A stretch of DNA of 64,000 nt from Bacillota bacterium (GTDB lineage Bacteria > Bacillota > Clostridia > Christensenellales > SZUA-584). Both the position numbers and the translations under genes were made by a program. Positions 8,380-15,344 of this stretch are shown piece after piece; position 1 is the stretch's first letter; every line of letters begins with the position of its first letter. The stretch spans positions 1-64,000 of the forward strand of contig JAEYOE010000010.1 of NCBI GenBank assembly GCA_023412005.1, in the 5' to 3' direction. Below the pieces are notes generated by a model, which made no database searches, had not been told where the DNA came from, and saw nothing but the letters and a program-made list of their open reading frames with translations.

Positions 8380-9170
8380 GATGCTTCACCCACCGTCTTT
8401 TCATATAAATCGAAAAACACTTCTTCCAGCGGCTTAGCCGCAGTCACGCTTTTTAGCGTATCACACAGCAGCATTTTGCCATCAATGATGATGCCGACCC
8501 GGTCGCACAGTCTCTCAACGAGGCTGAAAATATGCGTGGATAAGATAATGCTCTTGCCTTGCTCCTTAAGCTCGAGCAGAAAATCAGTCACCACCTTGGC
8601 GGTCAGCACATCGAGCCCATTTGTGGGTTCATCGAAAATGATAATATCCGGGTCGTGAACGATGGATATGACCAAGCTTACCTTTTGCTTCATGCCCGAA
8701 GACAGGTTGCCGATTTTAACTTCGGCGAATTGGTCGATGCCGAACTTTTCAAACAGCCTTTTTTGGCGCTCCTTTCGAATGGCCGGTTCAACGCCGTAAA
8801 GCTCCGAAAAGAAATCGAACAGATAGTTTGGTGTGAAACAATTTTCCAGCTTGAGTTCGCTGGTTAAAAATCCAATCTGCCCCCGCACATGAGACGGGTC
8901 GCTCACCGCACTCACACCGTTAACCGTCACATCGCCCGTATCGGGGCGAAGCAGCGTGGCTATCATACGCAAGGTTGTTGTTTTTCCGGCGCCGTTCGGC
9001 CCGAGCAGCCCGAAAATCTCGCCCTTGTAGGCAGCGAAAGATAAATCGTTAACAGCCGTTTTTGTTTTCAGGTTCGTTTTTTCTATCCGTCGCTGCTTGC
9101 TTGTTAACGCAAAGGTTTTCGTCAAATTCCTGACGCTCAGAACCTCCTGTGATTTCTCCTCAATATTCAT
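8376..9170 (-). CDS. ABC transporter ATP-binding protein (NatA-like)
   Basis: ATPase partner of the downstream permease, with Walker A GPNGAGKTTT, signature LSSGMKQK, Walker B IIIFDEPTNGLD and the switch histidine in STHIF. I place the start at ATG 9170 (MNIEEKSQEVLSV), which has GAGG eight bases upstream, giving 264 residues. An in-frame ATG at 9194 would add eight residues but lies inside the operator repeats and has no ribosome site. A basic insert (SKQRRIEKTNLKTKT) between the first strand and the Walker region is unusual for the family. Confidence 0.88.
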   Translation of the reverse strand: MNIEEKSQEVLSVRNLTKTFALTSKQRRIEKTNLKTKTAVNDLSFAAYKGEIFGLLGPNGAGKTTTLRMIATLLRPDTGDVTVNGVSAVSDPSHVRGQIGFLTSELKLENCFTPNYLFDFFSELYGVEPAIRKERQKRLFEKFGIDQFAEVKIGNLSSGMKQKVSLVISIVHDPDIIIFDEPTNGLDVLTAKVVTDFLLELKEQGKSIILSTHIFSLVERLCDRVGIIIDGKMLLCDTLKSVTAAKPLEEVFFDLYEKTVGEAS

Positions 9171-9194
9171 ACTTAACCTCATTTCTGTTGCCAT

Positions 9195-9246
9195 TGTTGT
9201 AACGGCTTACGTTATAACGAATCACGTTATATCGCCTTCCGTTATA
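9195..9246 (-). promoter_or_regulatory. Four-unit direct-repeat operator in the exporter 5' leader
   Basis: On the minus strand TATAACG begins at 9246, 9231 and 9216, and a variant TACAACA begins at 9201. The period is exactly 15 bp. The array starts just after the -10 box and fills the early transcribed region, a repressor-like position. No regulator gene is adjacent. Confidence 0.65.
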
Positions 9247-9247
9247 A

Positions 9248-9276
9248 ATTATATGGTTATGCAATCGTGTTGTCAA
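9248..9276 (-). promoter_or_regulatory. Consensus sigma-A promoter of the exporter operon
   Basis: A perfect TTGACA (9276-9271), 17-bp spacer and perfect TATAAT (9253-9248) on the minus strand. Such a strong promoter usually needs repression, which fits the repeat array immediately downstream. Confidence 0.88.
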
Positions 9277-9446
9277 GAGTATATTGACAGCATTAACCTT
9301 AATTTAACGGAATATTGATCGTGATTATACCACGCACATTGCTGTGTGACAATATTTACACCATTTGGTTTGTTTGCCGGATCGGCGCAATGTTTTTAAT
9401 TGGTATCTTGAGACTTGTCATCATGCGGATTCTCGGAAGTCCTGAT

Positions 9447-9483
9447 ACAAAAAAGCTCCCGAAGGGCTGAGCCTGCGGGAGCT
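9447..9483 (-). terminator. Terminator of the aldose epimerase gene
   Basis: Stem AGCTCCCG (9454-9461) / CGGGAGCT (9476-9483), followed on the minus strand by TTTTTTGTA. It lies 15 bases beyond the galM stop. Confidence 0.85.
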
Positions 9484-9497
9484 GTCGCAATGACAAT

Positions 9498-10547
9498 TTA
9501 CTTATTCCATGGTGCACCGATGCAAAACGTATACCACGTTTCATATTCACTGCATTCGCCCGCTTCAATGACAGGGCTTAAAAACCGCGGCCTGTTCACG
9601 GCATCCGGCGCGAACTGCGTCTCAAGGCAAAACGCCATGCGTTTTTTTACCTTGCGTCCTCCCTTAATCGGCAGGCCGTCCGTCAGGAAATTGCCCGAAT
9701 ACAGCTGTACGCCATCACAGCTGGTGTCGACCGTCATGCCGATTCCCGTCTCAGCGCAGTAAGCCATGGCGGCCGGCTGGCCGTTCTTATTGATGTCGTA
9801 ATGGTGGTCGAAACCGCCCACAAACTTAATCTGATCGTTCGCTTCGTTGATGTCGCGGCCGATTTTTTTCGGGCTGCGAAAATCAAACGGTGTACCCGTT
9901 ACATCGATCAGCTCGCCCGTCGCGCTCACCTTCTCATTTACTGTCGCCATTCTGTCTGCGTTGATCATGAGCTCATGGTCGAGTATCGAATCGCTCTGCT
10001 GCCCAGCGAGGTTGAAATACGAATGGTTCGTCATGTTGAATATCGTCTTCTTGTCACTCATGCCACGGTAGGCCATCACAATCGAATTGTCGTCAGTCAG
10101 GGTATACGTCACACAGGCGATGAGATTGCCGGGGTACCCTTGGTCGCCGTCTTCGCTGAAAAGCGTCAGCGTCAGGCTGCTCTCGGCCGTTTGCACGCCG
10201 TTCCAGAGCTTTTTATCGAAGCCCTTGTAGCCGCCGTGCAGATGATTCGCACCGTCATTCAAATCGAGCTGATAGGAGACACCGTCGAGCGCGAATGTGC
10301 CGCCCACAATACGGTTGCCGCAGCGCCCGATGGCCACGCCCAGGAACGGCGGGTTAACTTCGTATTCGGCCAATGTATCGTAGCCGAGCACCACGTCTGT
10401 CATGTTGCCGTTTTTATCCGGCACGAGCAGCGAGATGACGGCGCAGCCAAAATCGGTGATTTTGGCTGTCATGCCGTTGTTGTTGGTCAGGGTATATAGC
10501 GACGCGGTGCGCCCATCTTGACAAACGCCGAAAGCTTGTTTTTTCAT
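9498..10547 (-). CDS. galM: Aldose 1-epimerase (galactose mutarotase)
   Basis: A 349-residue cytoplasmic enzyme that interconverts alpha and beta anomers of aldohexoses such as galactose and glucose. It is normal length for the family. Diagnostic segments are GRCGNRI (about 74-80), NHLHGG (about 100-105), the catalytic-histidine motif TNHSYFNLAG (about 172-181) and the C-terminal catalytic Glu in FCLETQFAPDA. No other galactose genes are beside it, so it appears as an isolated gene with its own terminator. GGAG precedes the ATG at 10547. Confidence 0.93.
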   Translation of the reverse strand: MKKQAFGVCQDGRTASLYTLTNNNGMTAKITDFGCAVISLLVPDKNGNMTDVVLGYDTLAEYEVNPPFLGVAIGRCGNRIVGGTFALDGVSYQLDLNDGANHLHGGYKGFDKKLWNGVQTAESSLTLTLFSEDGDQGYPGNLIACVTYTLTDDNSIVMAYRGMSDKKTIFNMTNHSYFNLAGQQSDSILDHELMINADRMATVNEKVSATGELIDVTGTPFDFRSPKKIGRDINEANDQIKFVGGFDHHYDINKNGQPAAMAYCAETGIGMTVDTSCDGVQLYSGNFLTDGLPIKGGRKVKKRMAFCLETQFAPDAVNRPRFLSPVIEAGECSEYETWYTFCIGAPWNK

Positions 10548-10596
10548 GTTGATTCTCCTTTATCTATTTGAAATTGAGCTTTTCTGTTTGAATTTT

Positions 10597-10643
10597 GTAG
10601 GGAACGGTCGCTTGTGCCCCGAATGGGGTATGACCGTTCCGCA
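10597..10643. repeat. Palindromic repeat, copy A
   Basis: GGAACGGTC (10601-10609) pairs with GACCGTTCC (10632-10640). The centre carries GCCCCGAATGGGGTATG, which itself forms a small hairpin and recurs in copy B. Confidence 0.75.
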
Positions 10644-10692
10644 TTTGGGAAACCAAATTGCTTCTCTATATATCTGCTCTCATTTTGGGCAG

Positions 10693-10719
10693 GTATACCC
10701 CTCCGGGGTACAGGTATAC
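10693..10719. repeat. Palindromic repeat, short form
   Basis: GTATACC (10693-10699) pairs with GGTATAC (10713-10719) around CCTCCGGGGTACA. The half GGGGTACAGGTAT is the complement of the ACCTGTACCCC motif at 217-240. Confidence 0.65.
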
Positions 10720-10756
10720 TCTTATTATAACATGTAACGAGTATGCTTCGTTCTGT

Positions 10757-10803
10757 AGGAAACGACCTCCGCCTGTGGCCCGAATGGGGTATGTCGTGTC
10801 CGC
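10757..10803. repeat. Palindromic repeat, copy B
   Basis: GGAAACGAC (10758-10766) pairs with GTCGTGTCC (10793-10801) around the same GGCCCGAATGGGGTATG centre as copy A. The stems differ between copies but stay complementary, which suggests conserved hairpin structure. Confidence 0.7.
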
Positions 10804-10919
10804 AGCCTATGATGTTCTTCTATAAGTTACAACTTTTTCCCGCTGTTGTAAAGAAATTTGCCGTCATGAAAATCACCAGAAAAGAATATCATTTTATGAA
10901 AACCAAAGGAGGCGGTTAT

Positions 10920-11615
10920 ATGCAGGCACGCATTCAAGTGATTCAGGACGATTTGATTTACAACGGGCAGCGCGTTCTGAGCTACACCATCGAATACCCG
11001 TATGTGTCCTCCGCTGTTTTTCAAACCGCTTCAACGGCCATTAACCGCTACTACCGCGCAAAGGCGGAGATGTATCGGCAGCGTTACCGCCGCAGCCTCT
11101 ATCATCAAGCCGTGCTCGACTATGAGATGGCCAAAACCCACCCGGACATTCCGTTTCGGCCCTACGAAGCGTATTTGGGCTGCACGATTACCTATAACGA
11201 CAACTGCACATTAAGCCTGTATTTCGACGCTTACCAGTTTACGGGCGGCGCTCACGGTAACACCACCCGCACCTCTGACACGTGGGACCTCGGCAGTGCG
11301 CGGCGCGTATCGATGGCGCGCTTCTTTGCGCCGGGTGCAGCCTACAAAGCGCATGTGATTGGTGCGGTGGGCGCGCAGATTGCCCTGCAAATGAATGCGG
11401 GTACCGGTATATATTTTGACGACTACGAGACAAACGCCGCGCGTTATTTCAACACAAACAACTTTTACTTGGTGCCGGACGGCCTCATCGTTTACTATCA
11501 GCAGTATCAAATCGCGCCGTACGTGAGCGGCATACCCGAATTTTTGCTGCCGTTCTCGGCACAGGTACAGCGGCCAAAGTGCCGTAAATCTCCCGCTGCC
11601 AAGCCCGTTTCATAG
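10920..11615 (+). CDS. DUF3298/DUF4163-like protein
   Basis: A 231-residue protein, starting at ATG 10920 after a strong AAAGGAGG. It resembles the DUF4163-DUF3298 pair found in RsiV-type and PdaC-type proteins. The N-terminal part has VLSYTIEYPYV and NRYYRAKAE. The middle has YFDAYQFTGGAHGNTTRTSDTWD, matching the family motif of a Gly-Gly-Ala-His-Gly loop (about 101-108). The C-terminal part has NFYLVPDGLIVYYQQYQIAPYVSG. No signal peptide or membrane segment is seen in this frame, unlike most relatives, so it may act in the cytoplasm. Function unknown; monocistronic. Confidence 0.75.
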   Translation: MQARIQVIQDDLIYNGQRVLSYTIEYPYVSSAVFQTASTAINRYYRAKAEMYRQRYRRSLYHQAVLDYEMAKTHPDIPFRPYEAYLGCTITYNDNCTLSLYFDAYQFTGGAHGNTTRTSDTWDLGSARRVSMARFFAPGAAYKAHVIGAVGAQIALQMNAGTGIYFDDYETNAARYFNTNNFYLVPDGLIVYYQQYQIAPYVSGIPEFLLPFSAQVQRPKCRKSPAAKPVS

Positions 11616-11662
11616 CACCCACACTGACGTTCCCTCACTCTTAAAAAGTCAGCTCCAAAAAG

Positions 11663-11685
11663 AAAGTTACACTAGGCAAACTTTT
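11663..11685. promoter_or_regulatory. DtxR/MntR-like metal-repressor box 1
   Basis: AAAGTTACACTAGGCAAACT followed by TTT is an imperfect palindrome: the right half read in reverse is AAAGTTTGCCTAG. It lies just upstream of the -35 box of the feo promoter. Confidence 0.6.
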
Positions 11686-11687
11686 TC

Positions 11688-11715
11688 TTGCATTTAGCAA
11701 AAAGGGTGTTATAAT
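11688..11715 (+). promoter_or_regulatory. Sigma-A promoter of the feo operon
   Basis: TTGCAT (11688-11693), a 16-bp spacer and TATAAT (11710-11715). It is bracketed by the two metal-repressor boxes. Confidence 0.75.
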
Positions 11716-11737
11716 AAAGTTGCTTAAGGCAAACTTT
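11716..11737. promoter_or_regulatory. DtxR/MntR-like metal-repressor box 2
   Basis: AAAGTTGCTTAAGGCAAACT followed by TT is a near palindrome whose reverse complement contains AGTTTGCCTTAAGCAACT. This resembles MntR/DtxR-family operators (core TTTGCCTTAAGG). It begins immediately after the -10 box, so bound repressor would block transcription of feoA-feoB. Confidence 0.7.
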
Positions 11738-11755
11738 TATATGGGGTAACAAATC

Positions 11756-12163
11756 ATGCAACACAGGGAAATGCACCGATATCACTGCAAACAAGGCTCA
11801 CACACGCTGGACCGGCTGGCGCTGGGCGGCAGCGCCACCATCGCCGCGGTTAACGGCGAAGGCGCTCTGCGCGACCGCCTGCTGGACATGGGCTTAACAC
11901 CCGGAACCAAGGTGATGATGCGCAAGGTCGCCCCCATGGGCGACCCGATTGAGCTGATGCTGCGCGGCTACGAGCTGACGCTGCGAAAAAGTGATGCAAA
12001 GAATATAGAAATTGTGGGGGAATCAGATGATCATCGCATTGGTGGGGAATCAGAACAGCGGCAAGACGACGCTTTTCAATCAGTTAACGGGGTCAAATCA
12101 GCATGTCGGAAATTTTCCGGGCGTCACGGTGGACAGAAAGGACGGCATAATCCGCAGCCATAA
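11756..12163 (+). CDS. feoA: FeoA ferrous-iron transport accessory protein, long 3' overlap
   Basis: The first 90 or so residues form a standard FeoA SH3-like domain (LALGGSATIAAV, LRDRLLDMGLTPGTKVMM, DPIELMLRGYELTLRKSDAKNIEIV). FeoA binds and modulates the FeoB transporter. FeoA proteins normally stop shortly after the final strand. Here the frame continues 45 codons into feoB. A GGGGG run at 12016-12020 sits at the end of the FeoA domain. A one-base backward slip there would end translation at the TGA that overlaps the feoB ATG (12027-12030), the usual ATGA junction. The predicted tail is therefore either not real protein or the result of a small indel. Confidence 0.82.
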   Translation: MQHREMHRYHCKQGSHTLDRLALGGSATIAAVNGEGALRDRLLDMGLTPGTKVMMRKVAPMGDPIELMLRGYELTLRKSDAKNIEIVGESDDHRIGGESEQRQDDAFQSVNGVKSACRKFSGRHGGQKGRHNPQP

Positions 12164-14036
12164 GGACACAACTGTTGTTGATCTGCCCGGCATTTACTCG
12201 CTGTCGCCGTACACCAGTGAAGAAATCATCACGCGCGATTTTATCACCAAGGAGCGCCCGGACGGCATCATTAACATTGTGGACGCGACGAACATTGAGC
12301 GCAATCTGTATTTGAGCTTGCAGCTGCTGGAGATGGGCGTGCCGGTGGTGATTGCGCTTAACATGATGGACGAGGTGCGCGTGAACGGCGGCACCATACG
12401 CGTGAAGGCGATGAGCGAACAGCTCGGCGTACCGGTGGTGCCGATATCCGCGAGCAAGAACGAAGGCATTGACGAGCTGATTGACGTGATCGTAAAAACG
12501 GCGGGCCGCAAGCAGCAGCCCAAGAAGCAGGATTTTTGCACCGGCCCTGTGCATCGCACGATTCACGCCGTGGCGCATTTGATAGAAGACCATGCCGAGC
12601 GCACAGGCTTTTCGCCGCGCTTCGCCGCCACCAAGATTGTGGAGGGCGACGCACTGATGATTGCCAGCCTGATGCTGACCGACAAGGAACAGTGCTCGAT
12701 AGAAAACAGCATACGTGAGATGGAGGACGCGCTGCAGACCGACCGCAAGGCGGCCATCGCGGACATGCGCTACAGCTTCATCGAATCGGTATGCGCCGCC
12801 ACGGTGGTAAAGCCCAAGGAGAACAAGCAGCACGCGCGCAGTGTGCGCATTGACAACTTGCTGACCAATAAGTATCTTGCGATACCGATGTTTCTTGCCA
12901 TCATGGGTGTGGTGTTCTGGCTCACGTTCGGCGTGATCGGCAGCTTTTTGAGCGATCTGCTGGCGGGCGGGCTTGAGTATGTGACCGAAGCACTACGCAA
13001 CGCGCTGACGGATGGCGGCTTTAACCCGGTGATGATATCGCTGGTGGCCGACGGCATCTTCGCGGGCGTCGGGAGCGTGCTCTCGTTCATACCGACGATT
13101 GTGGTTCTGTTCTTCTTCCTCTCGATGCTGGAGGACAGCGGCTACATGGCACGCGTCGCGTTTGTGATGGACAAGCTGCTGAGAAAAATCGGCCTCTCGG
13201 GGCGCAGCTTCGTGCCGATGCTGATTGGCTTTGGGTGCAGTGTGCCCGGTATTATGGCGACGCGGACGCTGCCGAGTGAGCGCGACCGCAAGCTGACGAT
13301 TGTATTAACGCCGTTTATGAGCTGCAGCGCGAAGCTGCCGATATACGGCATGTTTACGATGGCGTTTTTCCCGAGCCACCGCGCGCTTGTGATGATATCG
13401 CTGTACGTTCTTGGGATGCTGCTCGCCGTGGTGAGCGGGCTGATACTGAAAAAGACGGCGTTTCGGGGCAAGCCGGTGCCGTTTATCATGGAGCTGCCGA
13501 ATTACCGTCTGCCCGGCGCCAAAACGGTGCTGAGGCTGCTGTGGGACAAGGCGAAGGATTTTTTGACACGGGCGTTCACGGTGATATTTATCGCGACGCT
13601 GATCATCTGGTTCTTCCAGACGTTCGACTGGCGGTTTAACGTGGTGACGGACAGTGCGCAGAGCATGCTGGCGGGCATCGGGCGGCTGATCTCCCCCGTG
13701 TTTGCCCCGTTGGGGTTTGGGAACTGGCAGGCTTCCACCTCGCTGATTACCGGGTTTATGGCCAAGGAAGCGGTGATCAGCACGTTCGCGGTGTTAAGCG
13801 GGGCGGGCGCGGCCGATTTGCCCGCGGCACTGGCACAGGTGTTTACGCCGGTTGCGGCACTGTCGTTCCTCGTGTTTACGCTCGTCTATTCCCCATGTGT
13901 GGCGGCGATTGCCACGGTGAAGCGCGAGATGAGAAGCGGCTGGGCGGCGATTGGTGTGGCGCTGTATCAAACGGCTGTCGCGTGGGTGGCGGCGGTGATA
14001 GTGTATCAGGTGGGCAGCTTGATTGCGGGAGGCTGA
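12027..14036 (+). CDS. feoB: FeoB ferrous-iron transporter with GTPase domain
   Basis: A 669-residue inner-membrane Fe2+ transporter. The N-terminal G-domain has GNQNSGKTTLFNQLTG (G1), DLPGIYSLSPY (G3) and NMMDE (G4). A helical spacer follows, then the membrane domain from about residue 280 with two inverted gate regions. The conserved FGCSVPGIMATRTL contains the Cys implicated in transport, and CSAKLPIY is also present. I use ATG 12027 (MIIALVGNQNSGK), with GGGGGAA upstream, rather than the TTG at 12012. It lies between feoA and the small Cys-rich partner. Two metal-repressor boxes control the operon. Confidence 0.95.
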   Translation: MIIALVGNQNSGKTTLFNQLTGSNQHVGNFPGVTVDRKDGIIRSHKDTTVVDLPGIYSLSPYTSEEIITRDFITKERPDGIINIVDATNIERNLYLSLQLLEMGVPVVIALNMMDEVRVNGGTIRVKAMSEQLGVPVVPISASKNEGIDELIDVIVKTAGRKQQPKKQDFCTGPVHRTIHAVAHLIEDHAERTGFSPRFAATKIVEGDALMIASLMLTDKEQCSIENSIREMEDALQTDRKAAIADMRYSFIESVCAATVVKPKENKQHARSVRIDNLLTNKYLAIPMFLAIMGVVFWLTFGVIGSFLSDLLAGGLEYVTEALRNALTDGGFNPVMISLVADGIFAGVGSVLSFIPTIVVLFFFLSMLEDSGYMARVAFVMDKLLRKIGLSGRSFVPMLIGFGCSVPGIMATRTLPSERDRKLTIVLTPFMSCSAKLPIYGMFTMAFFPSHRALVMISLYVLGMLLAVVSGLILKKTAFRGKPVPFIMELPNYRLPGAKTVLRLLWDKAKDFLTRAFTVIFIATLIIWFFQTFDWRFNVVTDSAQSMLAGIGRLISPVFAPLGFGNWQASTSLITGFMAKEAVISTFAVLSGAGAADLPAALAQVFTPVAALSFLVFTLVYSPCVAAIATVKREMRSGWAAIGVALYQTAVAWVAAVIVYQVGSLIAGG

Positions 14037-14038
14037 GA

Positions 14039-14191
14039 ATGAGCTGGGTGGATTATGCGCTGGCGGCGGTGATTGTGGCGCTGGTGGCGGCGGATATTGT
14101 GTATCTGCGGCGCAGGAAAAAGAGGTGCAGCGGGTGCAGTGCGTGCCCGTATGCGGGGAGCTGCGAGAGGATACGGAAGAAGAGGAAATAG
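14039..14191 (+). CDS. FeoB-associated Cys-rich membrane protein (50 residues)
   Basis: The small frame starts two bases after the feoB stop (ATG 14039) and encodes one N-terminal membrane helix (YALAAVIVALVAADIVYL). A basic stretch RRRKKR and the cysteine cluster CSGCSACPYAGSC follow. Small Cys-rich single-span proteins in this position are a known companion of FeoB in Firmicutes, probably helping iron handling at the inner face of the membrane. It is translationally coupled to feoB and followed directly by the operon terminator. Confidence 0.85.
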   Translation: MSWVDYALAAVIVALVAADIVYLRRRKKRCSGCSACPYAGSCERIRKKRK

Positions 14192-14200
14192 GATGAAGAA

Positions 14201-14222
14201 AAGGCCGGGAACGGCCTTTTTT
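14201..14222 (+). terminator. Terminator of the feo operon
   Basis: Stem AAGGCCG / CGGCCTT with a short loop and a TTTTTT tail, ten bases after the last feo gene. Confidence 0.88.
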
Positions 14223-14264
14223 GATGGCTGAATATATGGGAAGTAGTGTTTAGTTTTACTTTTA

Positions 14265-15344
14265 TTAACAATATATATTAGTCTTTTCAAAGATATCCAT
14301 TACTATCGTAGATATCTGTTCACGAGAAGAATTAAATAAGCTCAACCCTTTTCTATCTATTTCCATAAATACGTTATTACTAAATTTGCTGACTCTTAAT
14401 TTTTCAAAATACTCGATAAAATCAATATCTTTAATCAATGATTTATTAAAATTTTTATATAGAATGTGAGAAATAGCAGATTTAAATACTATCTCCTGCA
14501 TTAATGAAGAATCAAAATTATTGCTTAATAACATTAGATAACTAAAAGTAGTATCATACCGAATATAGGGAATAATTTTATATTCAGAACACATTAGTAA
14601 TATATCAAGTGCTTGAGCAAAAAATCCAGATAAAACAAGGTAAAATAAAATGGCATCATTTTTTCCTTTCCCAAAAGGAAGGCTTGTGCTAGATAAATAT
14701 TGTTGAAAACGATCAACAATATCTTCATTCATATTATCTATATCTGAGAAAATTAAGCGCTTTTTTGCTTCTTCAATTAAATCATTTTTTATCTCAGCTA
14801 ATGATGAATATGAAGATAAATAATCCTTTATAGTCATCTCTCTATCTTTAAACAAACTTAAAAACGCTTGATCACTTGCTTTCTTTAAGAGATCAACATT
14901 TGTACTCGTAAGTTGTCTTAAGGGAAGAATGAATATTATATTTGAATAGTTCTCAAGAATTCTTATATTGTCAACTATAGTAAGTTCTATCTGTTTTTTT
15001 ATTTCATCAACAAATGGACCATCGGTAATATCATTAAATATTTTTGTAAAACCAAAAAGAGGATCATCAAGTATGTGGGTATCACCTAGCATGACAAAGG
15101 GGAAATGTTCATTGTCTTCAAGGTCTAAGAACGATGCCCCGGTAAAGGCGTAACAATTGAATTGAGGTGAAATAGTTTGAAGTATCAATTTGACTAAATT
15201 CCTATTTGCATACCAAAAAATATTTATTTCATCAATAATGTTCTTATAATATCTATTAGAATAGGCATCTAATCCTGTTTCTAATATTTTTTTATAATTA
15301 TCCTGTAATTTCTTAATTTCTATATGCAAAAAATCATCCTTCAA
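14265..15344 (-). CDS. Unknown protein of AT-rich two-gene island
   Basis: A 359-residue protein that I do not recognise. It is rich in Asn, Ile, Lys and Asp, soluble, and has no signal peptide; only LFYLVLSGFFAQALDILLM (about 233-251) is notably hydrophobic. Visible segments include FTGASFLDLEDNEHFPFVMLGD (about 68-89) and NYSNIIFILPLRQL (about 131-144). It is markedly AT-rich compared with feoB upstream and araC downstream, which points to acquisition. Its start overlaps the DUF5677-like gene by 11 bases, so the two are translationally coupled and probably work together. No catalytic motif can be assigned. Confidence 0.7.
   Translation of the reverse strand: MKDDFLHIEIKKLQDNYKKILETGLDAYSNRYYKNIIDEINIFWYANRNLVKLILQTISPQFNCYAFTGASFLDLEDNEHFPFVMLGDTHILDDPLFGFTKIFNDITDGPFVDEIKKQIELTIVDNIRILENYSNIIFILPLRQLTSTNVDLLKKASDQAFLSLFKDREMTIKDYLSSYSSLAEIKNDLIEEAKKRLIFSDIDNMNEDIVDRFQQYLSSTSLPFGKGKNDAILFYLVLSGFFAQALDILLMCSEYKIIPYIRYDTTFSYLMLLSNNFDSSLMQEIVFKSAISHILYKNFNKSLIKDIDFIEYFEKLRVSKFSNNVFMEIDRKGLSLFNSSREQISTIVMDIFEKTNIYC

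Larger units (their letters stand above)
10548..10919. other. Divergent intergenic region with three palindromic repeats
   Basis: The region separates galM (minus) from the DUF3298-like gene (plus). Three hairpin-forming repeats lie within 210 bases (10597-10643, 10693-10719, 10757-10803). A TATTATAACATG stretch near 10724-10735 could contain a -10 box. No further gene is seen. Confidence 0.6.
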
